Origin: Macrotrachela quadricornifera
Lineage: Eukaryota; Rotifera; Eurotatoria; Philodinida; Philodinidae
DNA length: 64,000 nt
Direction of reading: 5' to 3'
Assembly: GCA_022393335.1 (NCBI GenBank)
Contig: JAJEKB010019413.1
Coordinates: 81,140-145,139 of the forward strand
Shown piece by piece: positions 1-13,075 of the stretch (position 1 is the stretch's first letter; each line of letters opens with the position of its first letter). The notes under the pieces are model-generated. The model did not search any database and was not told the DNA's origin. It was given only the letters and a program-made list of their open reading frames with translations. Made by a program: the position numbers and the translations under genes.

Positions 1-2435
1 AAAAAGTCAGTCCTATCAAATAACAAACACATGAAAAATTATGTTGACAATTTGATGCTACACTTGAGTTAGGGCTCATATCGATAGGATATTAATGATT
101 AGTTGTACAATACAAAGACTAAATAAACATTTTAATTAATTTATTTAGGTTCAATTCATGTGAAGAAGAATGATGATAAGTAATATATTATAAACAAAAT
201 AACATTTTATTTTCCCTTATTTTAGTTCATCTCTTGGATTCTTCGCATGTCGAACAATACGGACCGTATCGTTCAACCTAGTTTTCTAATGAGGTTGTTG
301 AACAGAACCTTCGATAGGTCCTACAGAATCTCATTCAAGAATTGGGAGTATTTTCTAATGGCTTTCTAACTATGTATTATCCGTATCATATTCTGAGTTT
401 TTTCCATGAGCTCGGTTTATGAAGATAATTGCTAGAGTCCGCCTCTTGAGTCTATTCTGAACTTTTTAGATTTAACCGTCATATGGTTAGAAAGATATTC
501 ACTAATTACTCCTTAATTAATTAATTTGAATTTAGTAGCAGTTGAGAGCGCCAACATTCTTACATATCTCTATGCTAAAAGGATCCATTCAGTAGGAACA
601 TCCTTATAATAAATCATAGTTAATCCCTCGGGACGAGATGATCATGAAATGACTTTTAAGTGTCCCGTCCATCCCTGTTCAACATAATAATTACTTTAAA
701 AAAAACATTTATTCTTGATCTAATGCTCGAGCTGACACATACCTTGCTTTATGATAATATAAAACGTCACTGATATTCGTCTTTCTATATCATATTCATC
801 TTCACTATCAGTCAAAACAACAATAGCACAAGTCTTATCAGCAAGCATCTCTACTTAACAGTAACCTATGTTCTTCAATAATAAAATCACAGATATTATG
901 TCTAAAAGTTGTATTGTTATTATACTGACAACCACAAATGGGCCGCATATCACCGTTTTTGTAGCAACTGTATTGCGGCACGCATCACATTATACAGTAA
1001 TGTCTATGACTTTTCCGAAGAATCTCTTTTGGATTTTTGCATCGATTTGTCTGACCCACACATACCCATATAATTTGCATGATTTCTATCCAATTTTTTT
1101 CCAGAATATACATCGACTTATCTCACTCACTTCGCTTGGTCCTTCACAACTACGGATTTCTCATACACCAATGAATGTGGCTGCTGAGGACTATGAATAT
1201 TGGAAGGATTTTTCATTCTTTGACAAATTTTTAGGACGAGAGTGAGCTTTAGAAGATAACTACCACAATCCAGATTTTGATCTCTATTAAAAGATCAATT
1301 ATCAGGTAATAGAAGGAAAAATTTATTTGGCAATAATCCTTGTTTATAGCAGGTATTGTAGTTTTTCTACAGTTGGGCATTTGATAGAAAATACAAGAAG
1401 CGTTGCGAATATTTGATGATTGGATGATGGTCGTTTTGTTTTATCAGCTTGTGTTTGTTGAATATGCATTGGGAATAATACTTCGTATGTTGTGATTCTA
1501 GTGATTTATGTAAGATAAATGTAGTATCTGGAATTGATAGAGAAGATGTTTTATTTTTTTTTATTTTTCAAAAGAATAGAATGTGCTTATTACAGGAAGC
1601 TATGATAACAAATGTCGGATTTGTTTAAGTACCAACGACTAACTTTATATAAATTTGACAAGTGACGATTAATACAAATATATATATCATTTAGTGTTGT
1701 CATATGAATCGTATACAGAATATACATGCAAGATTATCCTATGAAATGAAGGAAGACTAACAAGTAAAAATGGTATTAAAATAAAATTCATGTTTATTCT
1801 AACGTTGTTTTTTTTTATAAACCTTTGGAATCTTGATGTAAATCGTATAAAATACCATTTTCATAATAAGAAAATCATGTTTAATCTAAAGAGAAGATGA
1901 ATTAGCTTAATCAATCATCTATTTTCTTTTATATTTTTATGTAAACAAAAGCATCTTGTCAATTTTTGTGTACTCAAGAAATAAGTACATTATAGAATCG
2001 GTCAGTGTGTCTAGCCGGCCGACCGTTTACACAATAGCTCTTAAAAAAAGCAATCGCGATTATGATCAAAATTTTGCACACAGATTTGTCTCAACAATAT
2101 CTTGGTCAAGAAATTGCTGAATTATAGCCAACAAAGTCATTATTCCATGTGCTTTTTTATGCAAATATTAACGTATTTCGGTTTTTATAACCATTTTTCT
2201 CCACTATTGTAAGGATCAAAGAGAGGATTTCAGTACCGATTAGAGGCTCTGTAATTTGTCCCGAACAATCTTGCGTGATTTCTAACTTTTTAAAAGTATG
2301 CTTTTCATCTTTAATCTCTTGTAGGAGCATGTTCTCTTAACTGTAGTTAGGATCTTAATCCCGAAATTGATTGTGCGTTTGCGTGTTGGTACATAGCGTA
2401 GTATTTCGACTCAATGTGGTACTATTTCATGAATC
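1..2435. other. No supported gene
   Basis: AT-rich sequence with no recognisable domain. A 125-codon open frame at 868-1245 (+) has no convincing homology and no flanking splice signals that make it clearly an exon; I would not call it a gene. A GC-richer patch near 660-680 and another near 2000-2030 look like fragments of the short GC-cored repeats found elsewhere in the window. Confidence 0.5.
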
Positions 2436-2590
2436 ATCTTTAGGTGCTGAAATGCTATATCATGGAGTACCTCTAGACTCTTTGGTTCTGTATAATGGGG
2501 CACTGATAGATCGTCAAGAATGTATTATAAAAGTACCTAGAGGTCCTGCAGAACTATATTATGTGGTATCCATAAGTCGCTCTCAAAAGC
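2436..2590 (+). repeat. Small minisatellite, related to the 58.9-kb array
   Basis: Three to four degenerate units of about 40-45 bp, each containing a variant of 'ctatattatgg-ggtacc' followed by 'tag-tcct/tctt'. The same motif builds the long array at 58860-59680, so this is an isolated short array of that family. The small open frame crossing it (2371-2598) is a by-product of the repeat. Confidence 0.5.
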
Positions 2591-2599
2591 TATATTAGA

Positions 2600-4284
2600 A
2601 TAAACAAGTTTTCATTTATGCGAATAAGTAAAGGCGTCAGAACTAACTTTTCGCTGCGTCCTATGGAACAAAAAGAGAGCATCCGTTGGATTTAGGAGTA
2701 TTTCATTAGAGCTGCTAAGGATGATTTATTTCAAACAATTTGATCGAAATCAGTCTGCTGGCACAATTTTTTTTCTTTTTGAAGTACAGATAACAATAGG
2801 ATCTAAATCCGAGATTTTCACATTTATTTTACACCATTAAATCCTTCGTACATTTACGAATATATATTTGTGATTTTTGTGTGATGACATAGTTTTATTT
2901 TTTTTATAAGTCAATGGAAGAAAAAAATTATTAATCTTCGGTTGGTCGATTTAAATTTTTTGACTTCGAAATTTAAACCTTCCTCATTAGTAGGTCACGT
3001 ATTACTCATCATACATTGATGTATATAACGGGGAAGAGGCGTTGCTTACGCATTCTTTTATCGTATTACTGGTCTTTTTCATTCAGGTAATATCATGTTT
3101 CTCATGCAACAGTGATCACAGCAATAAGTGAAAGGTATAAACGTGTGATTTTTGTATCTTATTTAGTTATTTTCTCTTCGTTAAGATTCGAAGCTACTGC
3201 ATTTATTCATTCGTATTCAAATTTGATTATTCTCGAACATTATTTAACGGTAAATGCTCTATACTATTTCTAAGTAATCATAATAATTATAAAAATAATA
3301 AAGATGTGAACAGTAGATGTGAATATTAAATAGAGAAAGAAAACAAGACATAAGAGAGAACAAGAAACATTACAAAAGAGTAGAAAAGTTAGTTCTATTG
3401 AGTGGTATTTGTTCAAACTGATAATACGTCTCTTACATTGAATTTGTTTTTATTATTTAATATATTTATTTACTAAATATTTACTCTAATGGTAGATCGA
3501 AAAGTTCTCAGGCAAAATTTTGAAAACTGAAACTTATTTATAAGAGATATTAGCATAAAATTTTTCATTAAAGATATATGCAGTTAACTGGTATTAATAA
3601 ATGACTAGTTGAAATTCATGTATATTTTCGAAAATAATGAGTAGAACTTTGAAATCGAGGTTTTGTCGGGCTTCCCCTTATCGTCTCACTTACAAAAACG
3701 TTCCTCAGAGGTTCTATCAACTAAGGTCAAACTCCATGGTGTGTAGTTTTATAGTGATGAGAGGACATTGAAAAGAAGATATTTTTATGAGTTTTCCTAA
3801 GTATCAAGAGCAAGAAAAAGGAGGCAATTAGTATTCCTATATGTTAGAAACCCTTGAATAAACTCTGAAAAATTATATTTAAAAATATTTCTTTGAAGGA
3901 TATATGTTTAAAGAGTTTTGGAATAGTTTACAACACATTTCTACATAAAACAAAAGCTTCTTAAAATTATTTATGAGATAATTATAATATAACCGAAAGA
4001 TAAAATTCATATGTAATGTTGATCTCGTATTTATTTCTAATAGGTTGATTCGACACGAACAATAAAAAGTTCTTTTATTGAAACTGAAGAAAAATAAATC
4101 ATTCAGTTAAACAATAAAATAAAACAGTTAAGTACGTATAAATAAATTCTTAAATGAGTTTATTTTTAATTGATGAATATTAGAAAAATTCCGGTTTCAA
4201 TTAGATAATTCATATACATATATTAGTAGAGATTACATTTGTTCTTGTCAACTGATTTGTTTTTTATAGGATAACGTGATTATT
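2600..4284. other. No supported gene
   Basis: AT-rich sequence without long open frames, recognisable repeats or RNA genes. A polypyrimidine tract ending 'ttttttatag' just before 4271 could be a splice acceptor for the anchor exon that follows, so a further 5' exon or UTR intron may lie here. I cannot identify it. Confidence 0.4.
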
Positions 4285-4752
4285 ATGGACCATGAACTGA
4301 TAACAATTGATCAGGCAACTAAAGAACGATCGTTTACATTTGATTCGATCCTTAATTCGGAGATGAGGCTAAATTTACATTATCCAAACAATATTTTCGA
4401 TGTTAAAAACGCTTCAATAGATTCTCATGCAGTTGGAAGAGATAAGTATGTATTTTTCTAGATAGTTTCTCTTATGATCAATATTTTTTCAATAGGGAAA
4501 ATGTTCTCTCAAAATTTCATGTAAAACACAAACGTTTGCTTCTGTCTGCTGTGTTCGTAAGTGTAGTAATGACTATTGGCATTTTAACGGTTTATTTTAC
4601 ATCACCAAAACAACCAGGTATGGTTTTTCGTCAAGTATTCGATTTGAAATTGTAAAGATTGAAAAAATGACGACACTTTCCTAATCGAACCTTGCACAAT
4701 ATAGATATCGCGATGAAAAATTCGATAATTCGGACAAAAGATGCAACTGTCA
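4285..4752 (+). CDS. Predicted 5' exons encoding a type II membrane anchor (likely start of the FG-GAP gene at 7875)
   Basis: Three small exons are proposed: 4285-4445, 4496-4617 and 4705-4752. The first intron (50 bp, donor GTATGT, acceptor TTTTCAATAG) and second (87 bp, acceptor ending ATATAG) have canonical ends. The peptide begins MDHELITIDQ, has a polar N-terminal region of about 60 residues, then a basic stop (HVKHKR) followed by a roughly 20-residue hydrophobic segment (LLLSAVFVSVVMTIGILTVY). That is the layout of a signal-anchored type II protein. The third exon ends at a strong GTAAGA donor in phase 1. The big FG-GAP exon starts at 7875 after an acceptor in phase 1, so all four exons join without a frame break (4,626 nt, 1,541 residues). 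Seen: open frames, splice motifs, membrane segment. Inferred: the link to the FG-GAP exon. Alternatively it is a separate truncated gene. Confidence 0.45.
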
Positions 4753-6456
4753 GTAAGAACACTATCGCCCCTCTTATGTTTAGTTGGCAGTAGAAGGTGG
4801 TGCCATCTATATGTGCGTCAGGTTATTAAGTATTTATGGCACAAATGGAGTAGCTAACTACCAGGCCTCGAAGCGGGCCACTCTTTTCATGACCTGGTCC
4901 GCGAGAGAATTTTTTCTCTCAAGAAAATATGTAGTTCATTGCGGTTATTACAAATATAATTGTGATAAAATACCCGGTACTATTTTGAGGGTAATTAGCG
5001 AAGATTATTAAACTCACAATAAAATTTTGTGCACGAAAATTGATTACTTTTTGAATGAGACGCAAACATAGTGTCAGACTGTAAAACTTCACAACACTTA
5101 TTTTACGTAATGCGATATTTTTTTATATAATTTTTTAAGATAGGACCCAGAAAAAAATAAAATTTGAAGCTCATACTTTCAGATGATGGTCTATTTTTGA
5201 GATATTGCTCCTATGGTCACTCTTCCTTAATGAATATCAATTTTCTAAGATGAACCTTCGCGTGTAGCCGAGAGATGCAACTACTTTGATGAGTTGCTTG
5301 GATTTAATGTACTAGTAATTCTTCTTACATACTTCGAAAACAAAAAAAACACACTTATGCATTCTTTATCAGCAACAAAAACTCCTTGAAATTTTGATAG
5401 TAGAACAAATATCAGTTTTCACATACTTCATATTGATTGACTAGAATAAGATTTAAATAAAGGGAATGTAATGATTGACATTTTCAATCATTAAAATGAT
5501 AGAATTTAATTGATGAAAATGATCATTTTTATCAAAAACCTTTCAAATGCATTGAAATGTGTAAGCTTTCTAATAGATAAAATGAGCATATAATTGAGAA
5601 AAAACAATAGTAGGTGTTGAGCCGGGCGGCCCGTTTCGAGATCTGTCAACTACCCCTTGTTCTGCAAAGCATAATGGAGACTGTTACCACTCTACTGGTA
5701 CTGTGTATCCTTGATAATCTGACGCAGATATAGGGAACGCCAGCTCCTACTGCCCACCCGCAACAGGAGGGGCTCTAGTGTTCTGGTTACGTCGCTAGAA
5801 CATTTCAGTTTCTATCAACAGAACCGTTAGAATAAACCGGTTCTTTTGGACAGTTACTCTGAATTTTGAACTACCATAGGTATAGTAGCGCATCGACTGT
5901 GGAATCTTGCTTGCCATTATCCTACGAGTAGAGTATAGAAACATTAAAAAAATTGTCTTACAAGAAATTCTGATCTAGATTGTGTGATTTTTGACTTTTT
6001 GGAATTGTAATTAATCATGTGACAAAAACAGCAAACATTGTTTTCCAAATTTTATGTAAAAATATATTTCACGTTAACTTACCATAGGAACTTCTCATCG
6101 TTTTGATTTCATGTCTTTATATATCTATAAAGATATAAAACATAACATTGAGGAATTCACTTCCAATTCTAACAACAATACAAACTATACATTCAAAACT
6201 ACTTTTTTTATTTTCTTCTAAAATTAGTCTAAAACAAGAACAATAAGACTGACAAATGATCATAATATGATGCTTTGACAAATTATCAAGAGAATTAATT
6301 CAAAAATTAATGATAGTATTCTAATATTATCATCATTAGTACCTAACTATCACTTCCAAATGAAATGCAGAAATAGATGAATGAAAAATATTACTTTCAT
6401 TTTTCTAATTCTTGAATCTAATTATGCAGTAAAATCATTAAACAGTAAACATTTAA

Positions 6457-6621
6457 CCCTTTACGGCCGGGTGTTGCGAAAAGGCAACAATTTTGCCGTA
6501 GGGGGGTACGGGATTTTTTTAAAAGTCGGATGTGAAAAATTGATCCCTATAACTAAACAACAAAGAATATATAGAAAGATAACTTTTTGCTTGTTGTCTT
6601 CTGGTAGCCGGCCGTAAAGGG
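6457..6621. mobile_element. piggyBac-like MITE, 165 bp
   Basis: The ends are perfect inverted repeats, CCCTTTACGGCCGG at 6457-6470 and its reverse complement at 6608-6621. Each end abuts a TTAA (6453-6456 and 6622-6625), the target site duplicated by piggyBac transposases. CCC/GGG termini next to TTAA are typical of that superfamily. There is no coding capacity, so it must have been moved in trans. Confidence 0.8.
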
Positions 6622-6671
6622 TTAAATTATTTTGATTTTCTGGAATTTTATTCCGAAACAAAACTACAACA

Positions 6672-6903
6672 CAGAGATGTCCATCGCGGCGCTGCCAGCA
6701 GCTTTTTTATGAAAGAAATTTCAAAAACTCAGGAATTTACACATAATCTCGATATTGATGTGTGCTGCACGATAAGGCTTGATGAATCTGATTGATTGTC
6801 ATGATCAACTCTAGTTTAAACTGATCACAGTCTTGAAAATCTAAAGGTTTTTAAAAATACCATCGCGGCAGTGGCAGATTCTCAACCACGATGGATATCT
6901 CTG
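6672..6903. mobile_element. hAT-like MITE, 232 bp
   Basis: The termini are imperfect inverted repeats starting CAGAGATGTCCATCG on the left and CAGAGATATCCATCG on the reverse complement of the right end, followed by a shared GC-rich stretch (GCCGCGATGG). CAGAG ends are common in hAT elements. The flanking octamers agree at only 5 of 8 positions, so the target duplication is weak. A partial relative lies at 14204-14290. Confidence 0.55.
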
Positions 6904-7874
6904 TTGCAACGATATTTCTGATTGAGGATATAGGACTATTGTGTGTAAGACAACTATGAGAATAGAGGATCATGCGCATATCGAATAATTTATTTCGATT
7001 GATTAATATTAAAGAAAGTCATAAAAGTATTTTTCCTATATGCTTATTCGTTTTCTTTCTTTCTTACACATGTATGTTAATTATACATATACATTTCTTT
7101 GTTTTCTCTTGGTTTCTTTCTTATTTGATTTTCCCATGTAATAAATGTTTTAAGATTTAAATAAATTCATAGACAGTAACATATATTTACGAATTTAACT
7201 TCAAATACATTATACCAATATTATTTTTTAAAATCGAAAAGGTTAAGCCAATTCTAACTAAGAGCAGTTTTGATTACATTGAAGAACATTCTCATGAAAA
7301 TGAAATATACTAACGATGATCATAATGTAAAATTAGGTTGCATACCATTTTCTAAGAAATCAGCTCGATCATACAAATAGTGTCGTCAAAGGATGTCATC
7401 GATGACTCAACAATATCATAGATTCAGTGTATCCTGGATTGTTGACGTTTTTTGAGTGATCTTCTAACAGAGCAATCATACATAGAAAATGAAATTATTT
7501 AGATAGTAACAGGTTTCGTGCCAAAATGTTATTTTATGGCTACTCATACAGAACTATTTTAACTAATATGTCAAAAATGACCCAAGTAAAGTTTTCTCAA
7601 AGACAGAGTATATTCGATTTTCAATTTTATACTCTCTGTGATTTGATATTTCCCTTTATTTCGTGCAACAACTTCAAAGAAGACACGGGAATCATACTGT
7701 ATATTTGTCACTGAATGTTGATAATCTGTTATCGGATTTCTTCATATGAAGATTCAGATAAATTCGAGTGTAAACTAACGATCTGTAATAAGTTATCGTA
7801 TGATGTGACGGAGATGATATAAAATCAATTCTTAATTCATTTGTATTTTCATTTACCTCTATACTATTTTCTAG

Positions 7875-10800
7875 TTGGAATCTGTACGTTCACCCTAAAA
7901 GCAGGAACTAAAATATCAATAGTGGATGATTCTCATCCACGATCTGCCGTTATCGACGACTTCAACAATGACAGTTGGTTTGATGTTGCTGTTGCCAATT
8001 CGGGTGCCGATAACATAGGTGTATTTCTTCGAAATGATAATGGTACTTTTGCCAATCAAATGACATATTTAACTGGTGATGGTTCCCTTCCGCACAGTCT
8101 TGCTATAGGGAATTTCAACGATGATCTGCAAAAGGACTTAGTTGTTGCAAATTTTGGTACAAACAATATTGGAATATTTTTTGGAATGAATTATGGAATT
8201 TTTACATCCCAAATAACATTTTCCACTGGTTCTTCACATCCACTCTGTGTTAGTGTTAGTGATTTTAATAATGACAATCAAGATGATATAGCAATTGTCA
8301 ATTATGGAACGAACAGTATAAGCATTTTCCTTGGCAATGGAAAGGGTAATTTTACGACTCAAACTATCCTTTTCACTGGCTATGATTCACATCCAATATC
8401 AATCGTCGTTGACAATTTTAATCACGATAATGCAATTGATATCATCGTAGCCAATTATGGTACTAATAACATTGAAGTTTTTCTTGGTCATGGTAATGGA
8501 TCATTCACAATTCCAATAATCTTCACAACTGGTATGAATTCACATCCAAATTCAATTGCTGTTGCCGATTTTAATAAAGACTCTCAACTTGATATTGCCG
8601 TTGCCAATAGTGGTGACAACACTGTTATTATATTTCTCGGATATGGAAATGGTACATTTGCAATACAAAATAGTTATAGCACTGGCAACAATTCTATTCC
8701 ACTTTCCATTGCTATAGGTGATTACAACAACGATGATCGAATAGATGTTGCCATCGTCAATTATGGCGTATCTAAATTAGGTATACTATTTGGAGATGGT
8801 AATGGATCTTTTTCAGATCAAACAATATTTTTTACTTACTATAATTTTCAACCTTATTCGATCGTGTGCGCAGATTTCAACAAAGACAATCGAACAGATC
8901 TTGCCGTTCTTAATTATGATGCTAACAATCTTAATATTATTCTTGCATATGATGACCATACTTTTACAGATCCAACTATTTATTCAGTTGGCAACAATTC
9001 TCGACCACAACGGGTGGTAACTGCTGACTTTAATAACGATAATCGATTAGATATTGTCGTCGCCAATTATGAGGCTGATAATGTAGGTGTTTTTCTTGGA
9101 AATGGTAATGGCACTTTTTCAAAAATAATATTATATTCAACTGGTAATGGCTCTTGGCCAACATCACTCACCGTCGGTGATTTCAATAATGATAATCAAT
9201 TCGACATTGTCGTTGTCAATTATAATACTCACAATGTAGGTATTCTTCTTGGATATGGCAATGGTACTTTTTCAAGCCAAACAACCTATTCAACTGGTAA
9301 TGGGTCTGAACCACTGTCAGTTGCCGTTGGTGATTTTAACAATGATGGTCAATTAGACATTGTTGTTGCCAATTATAATACTAGCAATGTAGGTATTTTT
9401 CTTGGATATGTCAATGGTACTTTTTCGAGCCAAACAACCTACTCAACTGGTAATGGGTCTGGACCACTGTCAGTCGCCGTTGCTGATCTCAATAGCGATG
9501 GTCAATTAGACATTGTTGTTGCCAATTATGGTACTGACGATATAGGTATTCTGTTTGGATATGGCAATGGCAAGTTTTCTAATCAAACAACTTATTCTGT
9601 TGGCGCTGGTGCGGGGCCAACGTGTGTCACTGTTCGTGATCTTAACAACGACAGCTATTTGGATATCATTGTCGCTAATCGATTTACTGACAGTGTAGGA
9701 GTTTTACTAGGGTATGATGACGGTACTTTTTCAAGTGTAACGTCCTATACAGCCGGCGTTAACTCTAGGCCCTTTTTTGTTACCACTAATGATTTAAATG
9801 GTGATGGTCGATTCGACATCTTCGTTGCCAGTCAGAATATTGGCAGTGTAGGTGTTCTTCTTGGATATGGTAATGGCACCTTTTCAAGAGTAAGGCTATA
9901 TTCAACAGGTAATGATTCTGTGCCACTATCGATTGCCTTAGGATATTTCAACAACGACAGTCAATTGGATATGGCCGTCGCCAATGAGGGAACTAGTAAT
10001 GTGGCTATTTTTCTCGGTCTTCTTAATACAATTGGTGTGAGTGAAGCTACGTATTTAACAGGATCTGCACCGCGCCCACAATCTGTCGCTATCGGTGATT
10101 TGAACAATGATAGTCAAGCTGATATTATATTGAGTAATCATGGTACAGACAATGTTGGCATTCATTTTGGATATCCTAACGAAACTTTTTCAATGCAAAC
10201 AGTATTTTCAACAGGTTCCGGTTCTCTTCCTACATCAATTGTTGTCCGAGATCTAAATAATGATACGCAACTAGATATTGTTGTTGCCAATTCTGGTACC
10301 GACAACGTAGGTATACTCTTTGGATATGGGAATGGTTCATTTAATGCTCCACTTACCTACTCCATTGATATTGGTTCGAGTCCACGCTCAGTTAATGTTG
10401 GCGATTTTAATAATGATGATCAAGTGGATATTGTGGTGGCGAATTACGGTAGTCAAAAGATAGATATGCTTTTGAGATATGATGAAAGTGCTTTCAAAAA
10501 TATGGTACCATATTCTACTGGCACTGATTCAAACTCATTTTCAGTTGCCGTTGGTGATTTTAACAACGACAGTCAATTGGATATTGTGGTCGCCAATAGA
10601 GGTAGCGGCAGTATAAGTATTTTTTTTGCTTATGGCGATGGAACATTTTCCAACCAAACAAACTATCCAACTGGTATAGACACTAGGGCATCATCGGTCA
10701 CCGTTGGAGATTTTAACAACGATAATCAATTAGACATTGCCGTTGGTAATTACTATAATGAGAATGTTGGAGTGTTTCTCGGACATGGCAATGGAACTTT

Positions 10801-12169
10801 TTCAACCCAAATGACTTCTTCAACTGGCCTAGGATCTAGGCCACGCGCAATCGCCACCGGTGATTTCAATAACGATAGTCGATTAGACATTGTCGTCGGC
10901 AACTTACGGACTGGGAATATCGGTGTTCTTCTTGGTTATGGTAATGGCACTTTTGAAAATATAACGACCTATTCCATTGGCACCAATTCTGAGCCTCGAT
11001 CAGTTGCTGTGGGTGATCTTAACAATGATGGTAGATTGGACATTGTTTTTATCGAGAGCATCGCTAATTACATAGGTGTTCTTCTTGGGTATGGCAATGG
11101 TACTTTTTTAAGCTCAATGAACTATTCAACTGGTACTATCTCTGGGCCAGTGTCAGTTATCCTTGATGATTTTAACAATGACAGTCGATTGGACATCGTT
11201 GTTGCTAATTACGATGCAGATAATATCGGAATTTTTTTTGGATATGGAAATGGTACATTTTCAAGTCAAACAATTTATCCAATTGAGAAAGGTTCTGGAC
11301 CCTATTGGATTGATAGTGGGGATTTCAACAATGATGGACTACTAGATATTGTTATCGCAAATTTTCAAAATAATAACATTGGAATTCTTCTAGGATTTCA
11401 AGATGGCATGTTTTTCAGTCAAGTGACATATAAAACTGGCGATTACTCTTCTCCAAGATCGGTCGTAGTAGGTGACTTTAATAATGACAAAAGATTAGAT
11501 GTTGTCACTGCCAATTTTGGTACTAATAATATAGGTGTATTTATTGCCTATGAGAGTAAAAGCTTTTTAAGAGCACCGAGCTATTCCATAGGATCTTCTT
11601 CACGACCATGCTATATTGCAGTTGAAGATTTCAATAACGATAGTAAGTTAGATGTCGCCATAGCTAATGATAACACTGACAATATAATGATTCTTTTTGG
11701 ATCGGGTTATGGAACTTTTTCAAGTGAAATGACGTATTCTACTGGAAAAGGATCTCAACCATGTTGGATTGCGACTGGTGATTTCAATAAAGATAGTCAT
11801 ATGGATCTTGTTGTCGCTAATTTTGGTAATGACAGTATCGGTATCTTTCTTGGATATGGGAATGGTACTTTTTCAAATCAAATAATTTATTCTACTGGTA
11901 TTGCTTCTCATCCAAAATCAGTTGCTGTTTTAGATCTTAATAATGATACTCTATTAGATGTTGCAGTCACAAATTTTGGTGCTAACAATATTGGTGTTTT
12001 CTTTGGTCATGGAAATGGAAGTTTCACTGATCAAATGCTTTTTCAATCTGGTTTTGGCTCTCTTCCTTTTCCAATCATTGTAGGTGACATTAATAGAGAT
12101 GACTTATCAGATATTATTATCGCCAATAGTGGCTATGGTAATGTGGATATTATCTCAAAGACCTGCTAG
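7875..12169 (+). CDS. Large FG-GAP (VCBS-like) repeat protein, main exon
   Basis: One uninterrupted exon of about 1,430 codons made almost entirely of FG-GAP repeats, about 51 residues each. I count 28 copies of the calcium-loop core D-F-N-N-D-x-x-x-D-I-V-V-A-N, each followed by G-x-x-x-G-x-F-L-G-x-G-N-G-T-F. FG-GAP repeats form blades of extracellular beta-propellers as in integrin alpha chains, and the Asp/Asn loop binds calcium; 28 would fit four seven-bladed propellers. A Cys lies just before the first repeat (GICTFTL) and another is the last residue (SKTC), where a disulphide could close the array. The frame can be read back to 7841, but the first codon there is TTG and the sequence up to 7874 is a splice acceptor, so I start the exon at 7875. 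The protein needs an upstream leader, probably the exons at 4285-4752. Numerous N-x-S/T sites fit a secreted domain. The ligand is unknown. Confidence 0.9.
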
Positions 12170-12968
12170 TTTTACTCTTTCAAATATGAGTCTTAATTCT
12201 ATTCAATGTTCTTTATTCTCATTTCATTTTGGTTATCTTCGGTAATTCATGATAATTGTATTCTCTCATCATTCCTTTCTTTTTTTCTTATTGCTTCTAA
12301 AAGCATTGTCTGTGAAGGCTTTTTATAATTAAATCATATATCTAGATTTATATATATATTCACAATCAGTATAGTTTAAATAGGATTTATGCATAAATAT
12401 TATGCTATTGTATTTTTAAAAAAATCTCATAAATGATGTTCTGTACAGAAAATCAAATACTATTCATAAAAGGAAAAATTATCAGTGGAAATAGATGGCA
12501 TCCATTAATGATTCTAAAAAACTAGAGAAAAATCATAAAGTATTACAATACGCAGATATTCCCTTGAATTTTTGTCTTTAGATATTCCATATTGCTTTAA
12601 TAAAAACTATAAAAGAATTTAAGTACATACTGTTTTCTTTAAACGTTATGAACATTTTAATATTGGCTCTATAATACATAATATATAACAAATAACGAAT
12701 TATTGATAAGAACTCTGTTTCTATATTGAAAGTGTCAGTCTATTGAGCATGTCGTTATGATATAAATTGGAGTTCAAAGCAGGGCGAGACAGAATCGAAC
12801 TAAATTCCCGAAAATTTTTTCAAGTGAATGTTTTTAATGAAAATATTCATATTAAAAATGTATATACATGACAATCAGTATAAATTTTGATGGCAGATGT
12901 GTTGAATAGTATGAAGAAAGATCAAAACTGATTTCTAATTTATCAGATTTGTTTATTATAACTTAAAT

Positions 12969-13075
12969 CAGAGGTGAGTACATGACAACTTTTTCTGCCC
13001 TGTCATCCTGTGCTTGTCTGTCCCGGCGGGTGGTTGAACAGGAAAAAAATTTTAACTGCGTCCCGTACTGCAAGA
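12969..13075. repeat. GC-cored hAT-like repeat, partial
   Basis: Begins CAGAGGTGAGTACATGAC and carries a core of 'cctgtcatcctgtgct' and 'gtctgtcccggcggg'. It matches the element at 13866-14026 in order of motifs but lacks a clear right end. Confidence 0.45.

Larger units (their letters stand above)
4753..7874 (+). other. Probable 3.1-kb intron filled with transposon insertions
   Basis: Starts with a GTAAGA donor and ends with the acceptor TATTTTCTAG at 7874. It contains a 165-bp piggyBac-like MITE, a 232-bp hAT-like element and a GC-richer patch at about 5605-5935 (starting near 'gccgggcggcccg') that looks like another degenerate mobile element. Nothing else in it is coding that I can recognise. 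Other introns of the same genes are 49-87 bp, so this one has probably grown by insertion. Confidence 0.4.

Noticed and set aside
868..1245. 125-codon open frame, plus strand
   Set aside because: Starts with ATG and lacks stops, but there is no recognisable motif, no splice context and no repeat of it elsewhere in the window; not enough to call a gene.
8790..11345. Additional open frames inside the FG-GAP exon
   Set aside because: Shadow frames caused by the repetitive Asn/Asp codons of the real frame.
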